Source: Bacteroidota bacterium
GTDB taxonomy: Bacteria; Bacteroidota; Bacteroidia; Flavobacteriales; Weeksellaceae
Direction: 5' to 3'
DNA: 64,000 nucleotides
Assembly (NCBI GenBank): GCA_023393915.1
Contig: JAEXBS010000058.1
Coordinates: 81,265 to 145,264 of the forward strand
Shown here: one piece after another, positions 15,163 to 23,134 of the stretch
Layout: the number at the start of each line of letters is the position of its first letter
Numbering within the stretch: the stretch's first letter is position 1
Notes under the pieces: model-generated
What the model saw: only the letters and a program-made list of their open reading frames with translations
What the model was told of the DNA's origin: nothing
The model's database searches: none
Translations under genes and position numbers: made by a program

Positions 15163-17030
15163 GGTAGATTCTCGTTTTCTTCCTGATCTTGGTCGTTCCA
15201 ATCGTGGGTGTCAAAATTAAGGTTGTCTAAAGATAAAAGTGCTTCCTCCCTTTGGATGCTTTCTCGAGTAGAGAAGAACAGATCGCCACCCTCTTCGTAT
15301 TTCTTAGCAATTTTTCTAAGGGAAGTTTTGTCAATATTGATGAAACGTTTTCCTAGTCTTGCAGCAGTGTATTTTCTTATTCCGGTTTCATGGATGACAT
15401 CGGTAGCCATATCCACGGCAGTTCCAAGCGTCTCCCGGTAAACATTGTCGATGCCGTGGTTGATGTAGTGGTAGGCGTCAAGACGGTTCTTTGCCCGCAC
15501 GAAGATCTTTACTTTAGGATAGTGTTCTTTGACCGTTTCTGCAATGAATTTATTGGATTCAGGATCTTCTAAAGCAACCACTAGAATCTCAGCATCTGAA
15601 ATTCCTGCAGCTCTTAATATAGGCAGACGGGTCGCATCGCCGAAAAAGACTTTAAAACCAAAACTTCTAAGCAGTTTGATGCGCTCAGGGTCATGATCCA
15701 GAACGGTTGCGGATATTTTGCTTGCCCTTAATAGTCGTCCCACCGTACTTCCAAAATGCCCAAATCCAACAATTATAACCTTTTTCTGAGCCACTGGAGA
15801 ATCGAGGATATTGAAGGGCTGTTCCGTTGGTACTTTCGTTTTAGTAGTTCTTGGAAGTAGGTATTTATCGTAAATGATTAAAAGGATGGGGGTAACGGAC
15901 ATCGTGATGGCAGTCACGGCCATCATTTGTGAATTAAGGTGAGCGGGTATAAGGTAGAGGTTCTGTGAATAATTTAGTAGAACAAAGGCAAATTCTCCTA
16001 CTTGGGATAGAGCAAAAGCATAAAATAAGTTCTGCATTTTTTCTAGTCTAAAGAACTTTCCAATCGCCAGGAGTACCAAAAGTTTGATCGCTAGAACACT
16101 AAAAGCGGTAGTAAAAATAAATACAGGATCACTTTTAATTACACTGAAATTAATAGTGGCTCCTACACTTACAAAGAAAATGGCGAGAAGCAGTCCTTTG
16201 AAAGGATTGATTTGAGCTTCAAGTTCGTGTTTGAATTCGCTGTTGGCCAGCATCACACCCGCTAAAAACGCACCTAAAGCAGCAGAAAGTCCTATGGCTA
16301 CCATGAGTTCAGAGACACCAATTACTAAAAACAGGGAGGAAGCTGTTAGCAGCTCGCTCATACCGGCTTTAGAAACATAGCGTAAAAAGGGTACAAAAAC
16401 ATACCTTCCTAATAGAACTAGGGCCGCGACACCTAAAACTACAGTAAGTCCCTGCATCCATTCAGGAAGTGTTTGGATCAAGACTTGGACTTCGTTGTCT
16501 TCTTTGATTTCATATTTTGCTATCAGAGGTAAAAGTGCTAAAATAGGAATCACGGCAATGTCTTGGAATAGTAAGGTCGCAAACGAGGCTTCTCCAGCAG
16601 AGGTTTGAATTAGGTTTTTTTCCTGTAGCATCTGAAGAACAATCGCTGTTGAGGAGAGTGCAAAACACATGGCGACGGCTATGGCCTGATTAATTTGCCA
16701 TCCCGCTAAGGTGAAGGCTAAAAATAGTAGTCCAATGGTTAGAAGTACCTGAGACATGCCTAATCCCAGAATTCGTTTTCGCATGGCCCAGAATTTTCTG
16801 GGTTCAAGCTCAAGTCCCACGATGAAAAGCAGCATCACTACTCCAAACTCTGTGGCGTGCATAATGTCGTCGGTTTCATTGCCGGTCAGTTTGAGTGCAA
16901 ACGGCCCAATGATTACTCCACCTAGAATGTATCCAATCACAGAGCTCAGCCCTAATTTTCTAACCAGAGGAACCATGATTAAAGCGGCTCCTAAGAAAAT
17001 GAGTAAGTTTAAAGCAAAGTGTGTTTCCAT
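15159..17030 (-). CDS. Kef-type monovalent cation:proton antiporter (CPA2) with RCK domain
   Basis: The 623-residue inner-membrane protein has about 12 hydrophobic segments over residues 1-390 (Na+/H+ exchanger fold), then an RCK/TrkA-N domain starting near 413 with the dinucleotide motif VGFGHFGSTVG. This is the KefB/KefC layout of potassium efflux systems. The start codon overlaps the stop of the preceding flavodoxin-like gene as TAATG, the same pairing as kefF-kefC of enterics, so the two probably form one complex. The 3' end overlaps the stop of the convergent DUF2807 gene by 4 nt. Substrate (K+ or Na+) cannot be told from sequence. Confidence 0.9.
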   Translation of the reverse strand: METHFALNLLIFLGAALIMVPLVRKLGLSSVIGYILGGVIIGPFALKLTGNETDDIMHATEFGVVMLLFIVGLELEPRKFWAMRKRILGLGMSQVLLTIGLLFLAFTLAGWQINQAIAVAMCFALSSTAIVLQMLQEKNLIQTSAGEASFATLLFQDIAVIPILALLPLIAKYEIKEDNEVQVLIQTLPEWMQGLTVVLGVAALVLLGRYVFVPFLRYVSKAGMSELLTASSLFLVIGVSELMVAIGLSAALGAFLAGVMLANSEFKHELEAQINPFKGLLLAIFFVSVGATINFSVIKSDPVFIFTTAFSVLAIKLLVLLAIGKFFRLEKMQNLFYAFALSQVGEFAFVLLNYSQNLYLIPAHLNSQMMAVTAITMSVTPILLIIYDKYLLPRTTKTKVPTEQPFNILDSPVAQKKVIIVGFGHFGSTVGRLLRASKISATVLDHDPERIKLLRSFGFKVFFGDATRLPILRAAGISDAEILVVALEDPESNKFIAETVKEHYPKVKIFVRAKNRLDAYHYINHGIDNVYRETLGTAVDMATDVIHETGIRKYTAARLGKRFINIDKTSLRKIAKKYEEGGDLFFSTRESIQREEALLSLDNLNFDTHDWNDQDQEENENLP

Positions 17031-17551
17031 TAATGATCAAGCGTTTTACTGAAGTGGAGTTTGTGCTCAATAATCTCTTTCTTGGTCAGCGACTCGGCTT
17101 CATAAACAATGTAAGGCGTTTTGAGGTCGGCCTCAAAAGCTTGAAAAATAAGCAAGAGTCCACTGATGAGTTCTTCAACGCTATATCCATGTTTTCCTTC
17201 TTTGCCGAAGGATCGCTCTTTGCTTCGAGTTGTAGTAAGGATGTGAACCTCTTTGCCTTCAAAGGGATTGAGTACTTCGGTGCTGATCCATGTAGGATCT
17301 AATACTTCGTCTAGATAAAGCCTAAGCAGAGGTGGAAGTCCGAACCAAATGAGGGGGAAATGAAGAATAAATCTTTCGTAATTCTGAAGCCTTTTTCTTT
17401 CCTTAAAAGCGGGAATATAAAAATCTGGATATTCTTCATATAAGTCCAAGAAATCGTAATGCTGATGCCTCTCATAAAAATTTATCAGCACTCGGTTGGA
17501 GAAAGAATACTCCAAATAAGGATGGGCAAAAATGACAAGTGTCTTTTTCAA
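17030..17551 (-). CDS. NAD(P)H-dependent flavin oxidoreductase, KefF-like
   Basis: A 173-residue flavodoxin-fold quinone reductase (YheR/KefF/MdaB group). The N-terminal FMN phosphate loop region LVIFAHPYLEYSFSN (about 4-18) and the segment FPLIWFGLPPLLRLYLDEVL (about 65-84) are typical of the group. KefF-type proteins bind the antiporter and are needed for its full activity. The stop codon TAA shares one base with the ATG of the antiporter gene, suggesting translational coupling. The gene is preceded by only 49 nt after the TPM gene's stop on the same strand. Confidence 0.88.
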   Translation of the reverse strand: MKKTLVIFAHPYLEYSFSNRVLINFYERHQHYDFLDLYEEYPDFYIPAFKERKRLQNYERFILHFPLIWFGLPPLLRLYLDEVLDPTWISTEVLNPFEGKEVHILTTTRSKERSFGKEGKHGYSVEELISGLLLIFQAFEADLKTPYIVYEAESLTKKEIIEHKLHFSKTLDH

Positions 17552-17600
17552 AAATTGCTATTTAAATACTATTTATTGCAAGAGCGAAAGGAAAAAAAGT

Positions 17601-18416
17601 TTACCAACCTCCTGAAGCACCACCGCCCCCAAAGCTACCGCCACCTCCGAAGCCTCCAAATCCGCCGCCTCCAAAGCCTCCACCAAAGCCTCCTCCGCGT
17701 CCTGAGCCTCCCATAGGTGGGAAAGGGAAGAAGCCTCCAGGATAGCTGCGCCTTCCTCGTTTACTTAAAATAACATCTCGGTCGTCGTCGCCATAATAGC
17801 CGCCTCCGCCGCCACTGTTTTTTGAGATAATGATGACCAGAATGATAATGAATAACAGGGCTATAAAAAGAGCGCGACCGTTAATAGTTTCTCCTGAGGT
17901 TTTTTTAACAATAGGTTTGAACTGTCCTTGAACCGTTTCCATCAAGGCTGTGGTTCCCCGATCAATACCTTCGTACCATTCTCCTTTTTTAAAACTTGGA
18001 GCAATCAGGTAGTCAATGATTTGTCCTGCTACAGAAGCAGTTAAATACTTTTCAACGGCTCGACCCTGTTGAATGGAGAGGGTGCGGTCCTCGGTTGCGA
18101 TTAAAAGAACAATCCCGTTGTCAATATCCTTTTTCCCGATTTCCCAAGCTTCTCCAAATTCCCAGGCTAGAAAATTAATATCTTCTCCTCCAGTGGAAGG
18201 GATAATAATCACTTCTATTTCCGTTGAAGTGGAATCTTCAAATTTAATCAGCTTCTCATTAAGCGTATTTTTCTCCTGCTCCGAAAGAATACCAACTTCG
18301 TCGTATACAGGATACAGGACGGTTGGCTTTTCCGGAATCTTATACTGTCCTAAAACCAAGGCAGCAAAAGATAGGAAAGTAAATAAGGTTAAAAATTTAC
18401 GAGAAACTAAGTTCAT
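17601..18416 (-). CDS. TPM domain membrane protein with glycine-rich tail (YgcG family)
   Basis: From the ATG at 18416 the protein has a Sec signal peptide (ending VLGQ), a TPM domain (about 25-150, with YLTASVAGQIIDYLIAP), a transmembrane segment near residue 180-200 and a glycine-rich C-terminus of repeated GGGFGG units. A longer frame from 18443 adds nine residues before the signal; I prefer 18416. TPM domains act as phosphatase-like or assembly modules; in bacteria they commonly travel with LemA. Third gene of lemA-TPM-TPM; it overlaps the second by 20 nt. Confidence 0.88.
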   Translation of the reverse strand: MNLVSRKFLTLFTFLSFAALVLGQYKIPEKPTVLYPVYDEVGILSEQEKNTLNEKLIKFEDSTSTEIEVIIIPSTGGEDINFLAWEFGEAWEIGKKDIDNGIVLLIATEDRTLSIQQGRAVEKYLTASVAGQIIDYLIAPSFKKGEWYEGIDRGTTALMETVQGQFKPIVKKTSGETINGRALFIALLFIIILVIIISKNSGGGGGYYGDDDRDVILSKRGRRSYPGGFFPFPPMGGSGRGGGFGGGFGGGGFGGFGGGGSFGGGGASGGW

Positions 18417-18825
18417 TAGACAGTTCGTTTGGATTTTCTCCATTGTGAGGGAAATGTTTTTTAAGCTCTTCGCCAGTTCTTAGAATGGCGGTTTCTAAAG
18501 CTTTAAAATAATTTCCCTTTTGAAACTCATAAGTGATATAATCGTGAAGCTCGTCCCAAAAGAACTGCTTCACTTTTTTATGAATGCCTTCGTCTCCGAT
18601 GATGGTCAAATACTTTTGTTCAAAATTAACATGAAACAAAACCCCATTGCGCTGTAAGGTCCTCCGCATACCTAATTTTTCAAAAACAGAGAGCGCAACT
18701 TTGGCATTTTCACTCACGGTGTTCGAATCAATGTGTACCCGTATCTCCCCAGTGGAATGCTCTTCGGCAAGGCGAATAGCCTCCACTAGGTGGGCCATCT
18801 CGTTTTCGGAGAGAAAATCACTCAT
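18397..18825 (-). CDS. TPM domain protein
   Basis: A 142-residue protein consisting of one TPM domain (about 10-125), recognised by IRLAEEHSTGEIRVHI at 17-32 and the segment VLFHVNFEQKYLTIIGDEGIHKKV. There is no signal peptide or membrane segment, so this copy is probably cytoplasmic, unlike the following one. It starts 13 nt after lemA and overlaps the next TPM gene, so the three are one transcript. Function is unknown beyond the family link to LemA. Confidence 0.87.
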   Translation of the reverse strand: MSDFLSENEMAHLVEAIRLAEEHSTGEIRVHIDSNTVSENAKVALSVFEKLGMRRTLQRNGVLFHVNFEQKYLTIIGDEGIHKKVKQFFWDELHDYITYEFQKGNYFKALETAILRTGEELKKHFPHNGENPNELSNELSFS

Positions 18826-18838
18826 AATTAGTGGTTTG

Positions 18839-19447
18839 TTAGTCAGTGAATACTTCTGGAGCTACTTCTGCACCAGCAGTAGCCTTGAAATAAGGTTTTT
18901 CACCTTTACCAAATAGACCCGCTAAAACATTGTTAGGGAAGGTTTTAACTAAATTGTTGTATTCTTCCACAGCACCGTTATAGGTCACGGTTTCAGCTCT
19001 AATGGAATTTTCAATTGCTGTATATTCTCTTTGGAAATTGATGTACTGCTGATCCGCTTTTAAGTTTGGATACTGCTCAACTACAGCCATTAAACGACTC
19101 AAAGCACCGGAGAGTTCCCCTTGGGCTGCTTGGAATCTAGCCATATCTGCTTCTGTCATATTGGTTGGATCAATAGTTACAGAAGTCGCTTTGGAACGCG
19201 CTTCAATTACATTGGTAAGGGTTTCTTGTTCGAATTGAGCATACGATTCTACTGTACGTTGTAAGTTTGGAATCAGGTTCGCTCTTTTCTGGTATACGGT
19301 TTCTACGTTCGACCATCTTGAATTCACTTTTTGTTCTCCTTGAACAAAACTATTGTACGCGTTCTTTCCCCAAAAGAAGAGAATTGCACCAATAACGAGG
19401 AGTGCGATTCCGATGGTACCTGCACTCATACAACCTCTATTTTTCAT
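18839..19447 (-). CDS. LemA family protein
   Basis: A 202-residue LemA protein: one N-terminal membrane helix (about 9-27), then a helical domain with the hallmark NSFVQGEQKVNSRWSNVE, YQKRANLIPNLQRTVESYA and FQREYTAIENSI. The helical part is expected on the periplasmic side. LemA function is not established; pairing with TPM proteins is widespread. First gene of a three-gene operon, with a promoter packed against that of folA. Confidence 0.92.
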   Translation of the reverse strand: MKNRGCMSAGTIGIALLVIGAILFFWGKNAYNSFVQGEQKVNSRWSNVETVYQKRANLIPNLQRTVESYAQFEQETLTNVIEARSKATSVTIDPTNMTEADMARFQAAQGELSGALSRLMAVVEQYPNLKADQQYINFQREYTAIENSIRAETVTYNGAVEEYNNLVKTFPNNVLAGLFGKGEKPYFKATAGAEVAPEVFTD

Positions 19448-19488
19448 AATTTAATTTTTTTTAAATGGTTTAATGCCTTGTAAATATA

Positions 19489-19508
19489 CAAATTTAGTGC
19501 TACTTTTG
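19489..19508. promoter_or_regulatory. Back-to-back promoters of lemA and folA
   Basis: The minus-strand box TAAATTTG (19496-19489) and the plus-strand box TACTTTTG (19501-19508) are 4 bp apart. For folA a -33 TTG at 19478-19480 is spaced by 20 bp. Polymerase could hardly occupy both at once. Confidence 0.55.
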
Positions 19509-19525
19509 CTCAAAGTGAAAAAAAA

Positions 19526-20023
19526 ATGAGTACACTAATTGTGGCCATGGGTAAAAGCCGTCAGATTGGTTTTGAGAATCAATTGTTATGGCACCTTCCA
19601 AGAGATTTAAAGCATTTTAAGACCTTAACCGACGGGCATCCGATTGTGATGGGACGTAAAACTTTTGAAAGTATCGGAAGACCTTTACCGAACCGAACTA
19701 ATATTGTGGTGAGTCGTCAGAAAGATTGGTTCATGGAAGGGATTTTAATTGTAGGAAGTCTTAAGGAAGCACTTAAGTTTGCAAAGAAAATTGACCCTGA
19801 ATATTTTGTGCTTGGAGGAGGAACCCTTTATGAGCAGACCATGGAAAAGGCTGAGCGATTGGAAGTGACCTTAGTAGATACCGATCCAAAGGCCGATACT
19901 TTTTTTCCGCCCATCGATCCAAAGATTTGGGTAAAGACAAAAGAAGAATGCCATGAGGCGGATGAGAAGAATGAATTTTCACTTTGCTTTCAGACTTATG
20001 AAAGAAATGAGACTTTAGGCTAA
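19526..20023 (+). CDS. folA: Dihydrofolate reductase
   Basis: Reduces dihydrofolate to tetrahydrofolate with NADPH. The 165-residue protein has the normal bacterial size. Seen motifs: N-terminal IVAMGKSRQIGFENQLLWHLP (the Trp loop with LLWHLPRD, the acidic residue being Asp27-like), the NADPH-binding PIVMGRKTFESIGRPLPNR and FVLGGGTLYEQ. It appears monocistronic, with an 85-nt gap to the next gene that has its own promoter box. The residue after Met-Gly in the first loop is Lys where many homologues have Ala, Asp or Glu; the meaning is unclear. Confidence 0.96.
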   Translation: MSTLIVAMGKSRQIGFENQLLWHLPRDLKHFKTLTDGHPIVMGRKTFESIGRPLPNRTNIVVSRQKDWFMEGILIVGSLKEALKFAKKIDPEYFVLGGGTLYEQTMEKAERLEVTLVDTDPKADTFFPPIDPKIWVKTKEECHEADEKNEFSLCFQTYERNETLG

Positions 20024-20081
20024 GGGAAGTAAGTAAAAGAAGAGTTTTTAAAGGAGATAAGGAATTGTACAAGCGTTTTTT

Positions 20082-20089
20082 TATCTTTG
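20082..20089 (+). promoter_or_regulatory. -7 promoter element of the TPR-like membrane protein gene
   Basis: TATCTTTG matches TAnnTTTG, 19 nt before the ATG. Confidence 0.5.
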
Positions 20090-20108
20090 CACTTTAGAAA
20101 AAAAAAGG

Positions 20109-20678
20109 ATGCATAAAATAATAAAATTAGTCATAGCTGCCGCTATTTTGGGTCTGGGTATTTACATGATGTTTTTTACTCGTGAAACCGGATGGGGGAT
20201 TGTAGTTACTCTTTTAACCGCAATTCCTGTTTTCTTGTTCTTCAAAAACGAATTCATTTTGCTTTCTTTTTGGCACATGAGAAAACAAAATACGGAGAAG
20301 GCAGGCAAATGGCTTGAACGTATAACAAATTACACAAGTCAACTGCACCGCTCTCAATACGGTTATTACCACTATCTTCAAGGGCTTACCTTAGCGCAAG
20401 ATTCTCCTTCAAAAGTAGAACCTTTAATGAAGAAGGCGCTAGAATACGGTCTGAACATGAAGCACGATCGCGCGATGGCTCATTTGAATTTGGCAGCGGT
20501 TGCGATTTCTAGAGGAAGAAAACAAGAAGGGCAAAGGCTTTTAGATGAAGCGAAGAAGTTGGATTCAGCGGGAATGATGACCGATCAGATTCGTATGATG
20601 AAAGAGCAATTAAAAATGCCTTCTATGCAAAAGCACATGCACAATCCGCATATGAGACAAAGAGGAAAGTTCTTCTAA
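20109..20678 (+). CDS. Membrane protein with TPR-like domain, unknown function
   Basis: The 189-residue protein has two hydrophobic segments (about 4-22 and 28-48) and then a helical part (about 60-165) reading like two or three tetratricopeptide units (GYYHYLQGLTLAQ..., DRAMAHLNLAAVAISRGRKQEGQRLLDEAKKLD). The tail is rich in Met, His and Gln (SMQKHMHNPHMRQRGKFF), which might bind a metal, though this is speculative. No enzyme motif is present. It is transcribed alone, with a clear promoter and terminator. I cannot name a function. Confidence 0.8.
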   Translation: MHKIIKLVIAAAILGLGIYMMFFTRETGWGIVVTLLTAIPVFLFFKNEFILLSFWHMRKQNTEKAGKWLERITNYTSQLHRSQYGYYHYLQGLTLAQDSPSKVEPLMKKALEYGLNMKHDRAMAHLNLAAVAISRGRKQEGQRLLDEAKKLDSAGMMTDQIRMMKEQLKMPSMQKHMHNPHMRQRGKFF

Positions 20679-20704
20679 GGGAGCTAACTCAATAAAAATA
20701 GAAT

Positions 20705-20740
20705 ACCTAAAGTCCTTAAAAAACTTTAGGTTTTTTTTTG
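20705..20740 (+). terminator. Terminator after the TPR-like membrane protein gene
   Basis: ACCTAAAGT and ACTTTAGGT form a 9-bp stem followed by a run of T. Confidence 0.8.
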
Positions 20741-20764
20741 ATCCTTTTCAATGTCTATCCTTGT

Positions 20765-21403
20765 TTAGTCATCAAATCGGGAGTTGTGATCATAAAACTT
20801 TGGAATCTGCCAATGGTATTGTACGGCAAGAGTTCTTATTATTACAATCACGAGAATGGTTGAAATTTGAACCACTAAATAGGAAAGGGAGGTGAAATTC
20901 ACTAGAGCTAGAAATAGTACGCCCCCTACAATACAAGCCGTAGCATAAATTTCCTTTCGGAAAATAAGAGGAATCCGATTCAGGAAAATATCACGAATAA
21001 TACCCCCAAAGCAGCCTGTGATGGTTCCTAGTGTAAGACAAATGAGAGGGTGTAGTTCTTGAGAAAGACCCTTTTGTATTCCTATAATGGTGAAAAGTCC
21101 TAGCCCAAAACTATCGAAGATAAATAGGGTGACTTTAAAGTTTTTTTCAAAGGTTTTAACAACAAAAGCTAGGAGGGTTCCAAAAAGAATGGTGAAGCAG
21201 TAGAGCATGTCTCTCATCCAAAATACGGGAACGTCTAATAAGACATCACGGACGGTACCTCCCCCTACAGAAGTGATGAATGCAATAATGAGTACACCAA
21301 AGGGATCTAAGCGTTTCTGCATGGCCGCAAAAGCACCCGACATGGCAAAAGATAGGGTTCCTAAGACCTCAATGGCTAAATTGATGTTCTGATGAAAATC
21401 CAA
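20765..21403 (-). CDS. TRIC/UPF0126 family membrane protein (YicG-like)
   Basis: A 212-residue inner-membrane protein with about seven hydrophobic segments in two repeats, each with the glycine motif of the family: SFAMSGAFAAMQKR with TSVGGGTVRDVLL and then LGTITGCFGGIIRDIFL. Bacterial members include TRIC-type cation channels and a glycine exporter; the substrate here is unknown. The start is TTG at 21403, 13 nt after coaD, and I see no better start. Last gene of a ddl-coaD-yicG-like operon. Confidence 0.88.
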   Translation of the reverse strand: MDFHQNINLAIEVLGTLSFAMSGAFAAMQKRLDPFGVLIIAFITSVGGGTVRDVLLDVPVFWMRDMLYCFTILFGTLLAFVVKTFEKNFKVTLFIFDSFGLGLFTIIGIQKGLSQELHPLICLTLGTITGCFGGIIRDIFLNRIPLIFRKEIYATACIVGGVLFLALVNFTSLSYLVVQISTILVIVIIRTLAVQYHWQIPKFYDHNSRFDD

Positions 21404-21416
21404 ATCTTGGTTTTTT

Positions 21417-21884
21417 TTATTTGTTGACGCGTACGGCTTCTGGAACTAATAGTTCGTATTCCCCATCAAAAGAAATGATTTCCCTTACAATACTACTGGA
21501 AATAAACGATTTTCCGGAAGAGGTAAGTAAGAAAAGGGTTTCAATTTTATTCTGATGGGTTAAGGTTCTATTGGTTTGAGCTATGGCCTTTTCAAATTCA
21601 AAATCGGCAGGATTTCTTAGTCCACGAAGTATAAAATTCACACCTTTACTGCGGCAGTAATCAATGGTCAGTCCTTCGAAACTATCTACTTCTACAGAAG
21701 GGTATTTTTCAAAAGTTTTACGGATAAACTCCTTTCTTTGCTGTAAGGAGAACATGTATTTCTTTTGGGAATTTTGTCCGATGGCAATTATGATTTTATC
21801 GAAAAGAGGAAGTGCTCTTTCTACAATATCAAAATGACCTAAAGTAATGGGATCAAAGGATCCTGGAAATACTGCAACTCTCAT
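21417..21884 (-). CDS. coaD: Phosphopantetheine adenylyltransferase
   Basis: Transfers AMP to 4'-phosphopantetheine in coenzyme A synthesis. The 155 residues match the family throughout: the nucleotidyltransferase motif TLGH with His17 in GSFDPITLGHFD, RGLRNPADFEFE (about 88-99) and the C-terminal ISSSIVREI (about 127-135). It begins 3 nt after ddl's stop codon, so the two are cotranscribed. No unusual residues were seen. Confidence 0.96.
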   Translation of the reverse strand: MRVAVFPGSFDPITLGHFDIVERALPLFDKIIIAIGQNSQKKYMFSLQQRKEFIRKTFEKYPSVEVDSFEGLTIDYCRSKGVNFILRGLRNPADFEFEKAIAQTNRTLTHQNKIETLFLLTSSGKSFISSSIVREIISFDGEYELLVPEAVRVNK

Positions 21885-21887
21885 AGT

Positions 21888-22880
21888 CTAGGGTAATTTT
21901 TTTTGTAATGCTTTTTCGACTTCTCCTCCACAGAGCTCTTCAATAGAGATTCCATAGTGGCTGGCTTGTTGAGGTAGAATTGAGGTAGGTGAAAAGCCGG
22001 GATTGGTATTCATTTCAAGCATGTACGGCGTGCCGTCAACTATAATGAATTCACTACGTGAAAATCCGCTCATGCCTAAGGCTTCGTAGGCGCGAATTGC
22101 AAGTTGCTCCACCTTTTGTCTGGTTTCTTCATCTAGGCGTGCTGGAGTGATTTCTTCACTAGCTCCTTCGTATTTAGCTTCGTAGTCAAAAAATTCATTT
22201 TTCGGAACAATTTCGGTCATGCCCAGGACAGTAGCTTTTCCTCCAAGATCCACTACACCAACAGAAACTTCCATACCGTCCAGAAAAGATTCCACTAGGA
22301 TGTCCTCGTCTTCTTTAAATGCTAACTCAAAAGCCCCAGAAAACTCCTCTTTTGTTTTTACTTTGGTGATACCAAGGGAAGAGCCACTTTGATTGGGCTT
22401 TACAAAAACAGGAAGTCCTAATTCTTTAACTATGGAATCAGGAGAAAGATCATCAGTTTGTCTTAGATAGATACTTTTTGCAGAAGGTATTCCGTATTTA
22501 CCCAGCACTGCTAAAGTGTCTTTTTTATTAAAAGTGAGCGCACTTTGGTAAAATCCGCAGCCCGTATATCTTTGTCCAATGATGTCCCAATAAGCTTGAA
22601 GTTCACCGTTTTCTCCTGGTTTTCCATGCACAGTATTGAAACAAACATCAAACTTCAGTAGGTAACCGCTCTCCATTTCCACAGAAAAGTCCGAAATATT
22701 CATCGGGATTTTTTCGTCATGATCGTCGATAAAATACCACTGGTCCTTGAGAATGACAACGCGGTATACATTGTAGAGTTCGCGGCTGAGCGATTGATAG
22801 ATCAGTTCTCCACTTTTTAGCGATACTTTGTATTCATCGCTGTAACCCCCTACCACTACGGCTACATTTTTTTTGTTCAT
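21888..22880 (-). CDS. ddl: D-alanine--D-alanine ligase
   Basis: Joins two D-alanines for peptidoglycan, in the cytoplasm. The 330-residue ATP-grasp enzyme shows VVVGGYSDEYKVSLKSG at the N-terminus, VKPNQSGSSLGITKV (ATP-binding, about 163-177), the catalytic GFSRSEFI (about 275) and MLEMNTNPGFSPTSILP (Mg ligands, about 291-307). The conserved Glu of the first motif is present in SDEY. First gene of an operon with coaD. Promoter TTTG-N18-TACATTTG lies just upstream. Confidence 0.96.
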   Translation of the reverse strand: MNKKNVAVVVGGYSDEYKVSLKSGELIYQSLSRELYNVYRVVILKDQWYFIDDHDEKIPMNISDFSVEMESGYLLKFDVCFNTVHGKPGENGELQAYWDIIGQRYTGCGFYQSALTFNKKDTLAVLGKYGIPSAKSIYLRQTDDLSPDSIVKELGLPVFVKPNQSGSSLGITKVKTKEEFSGAFELAFKEDEDILVESFLDGMEVSVGVVDLGGKATVLGMTEIVPKNEFFDYEAKYEGASEEITPARLDEETRQKVEQLAIRAYEALGMSGFSRSEFIIVDGTPYMLEMNTNPGFSPTSILPQQASHYGISIEELCGGEVEKALQKKLP

Positions 22881-22902
22881 CCTAGAGTAAACTTATATTT
22901 CA

Positions 22903-22932
22903 CAAATGTAGCAAAATTGAGTAGGTTACAAA
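22903..22932 (-). promoter_or_regulatory. ddl promoter (-33 and -7 elements)
   Basis: On the minus strand TTTG (22932-22929), an 18-bp spacer and TACATTTG (22910-22903) give a complete Bacteroidota promoter, 22 nt before the ATG. Confidence 0.65.
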
Positions 22933-23100
22933 ATCCTTAGTTGCAACTAGTTTATCCTTCGCCTTTTTGTGGAATTATGCTGGAATTTTTCCCGGTTTTC
23001 TTTGTGCTGAAGAAAGAAAATAGCTTCTTTTTGCATTAAAGCAGGTATGGGCCTCCTGCTCTTTTATCTACATAGGACTTAATTTTCCCACTTTTTCTAT

Positions 23101-23108
23101 TATATTTG
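23101..23108 (+). promoter_or_regulatory. -7 promoter element of the PASTA protein gene
   Basis: TATATTTG matches TAnnTTTG, 26 nt before the ATG. Upstream at 23040-23060 lies a small hairpin AGCAGG/CCTGCT of unknown meaning. Confidence 0.5.
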
Positions 23109-23134
23109 CTATCTATTAACAAAGAAGACCCCTT

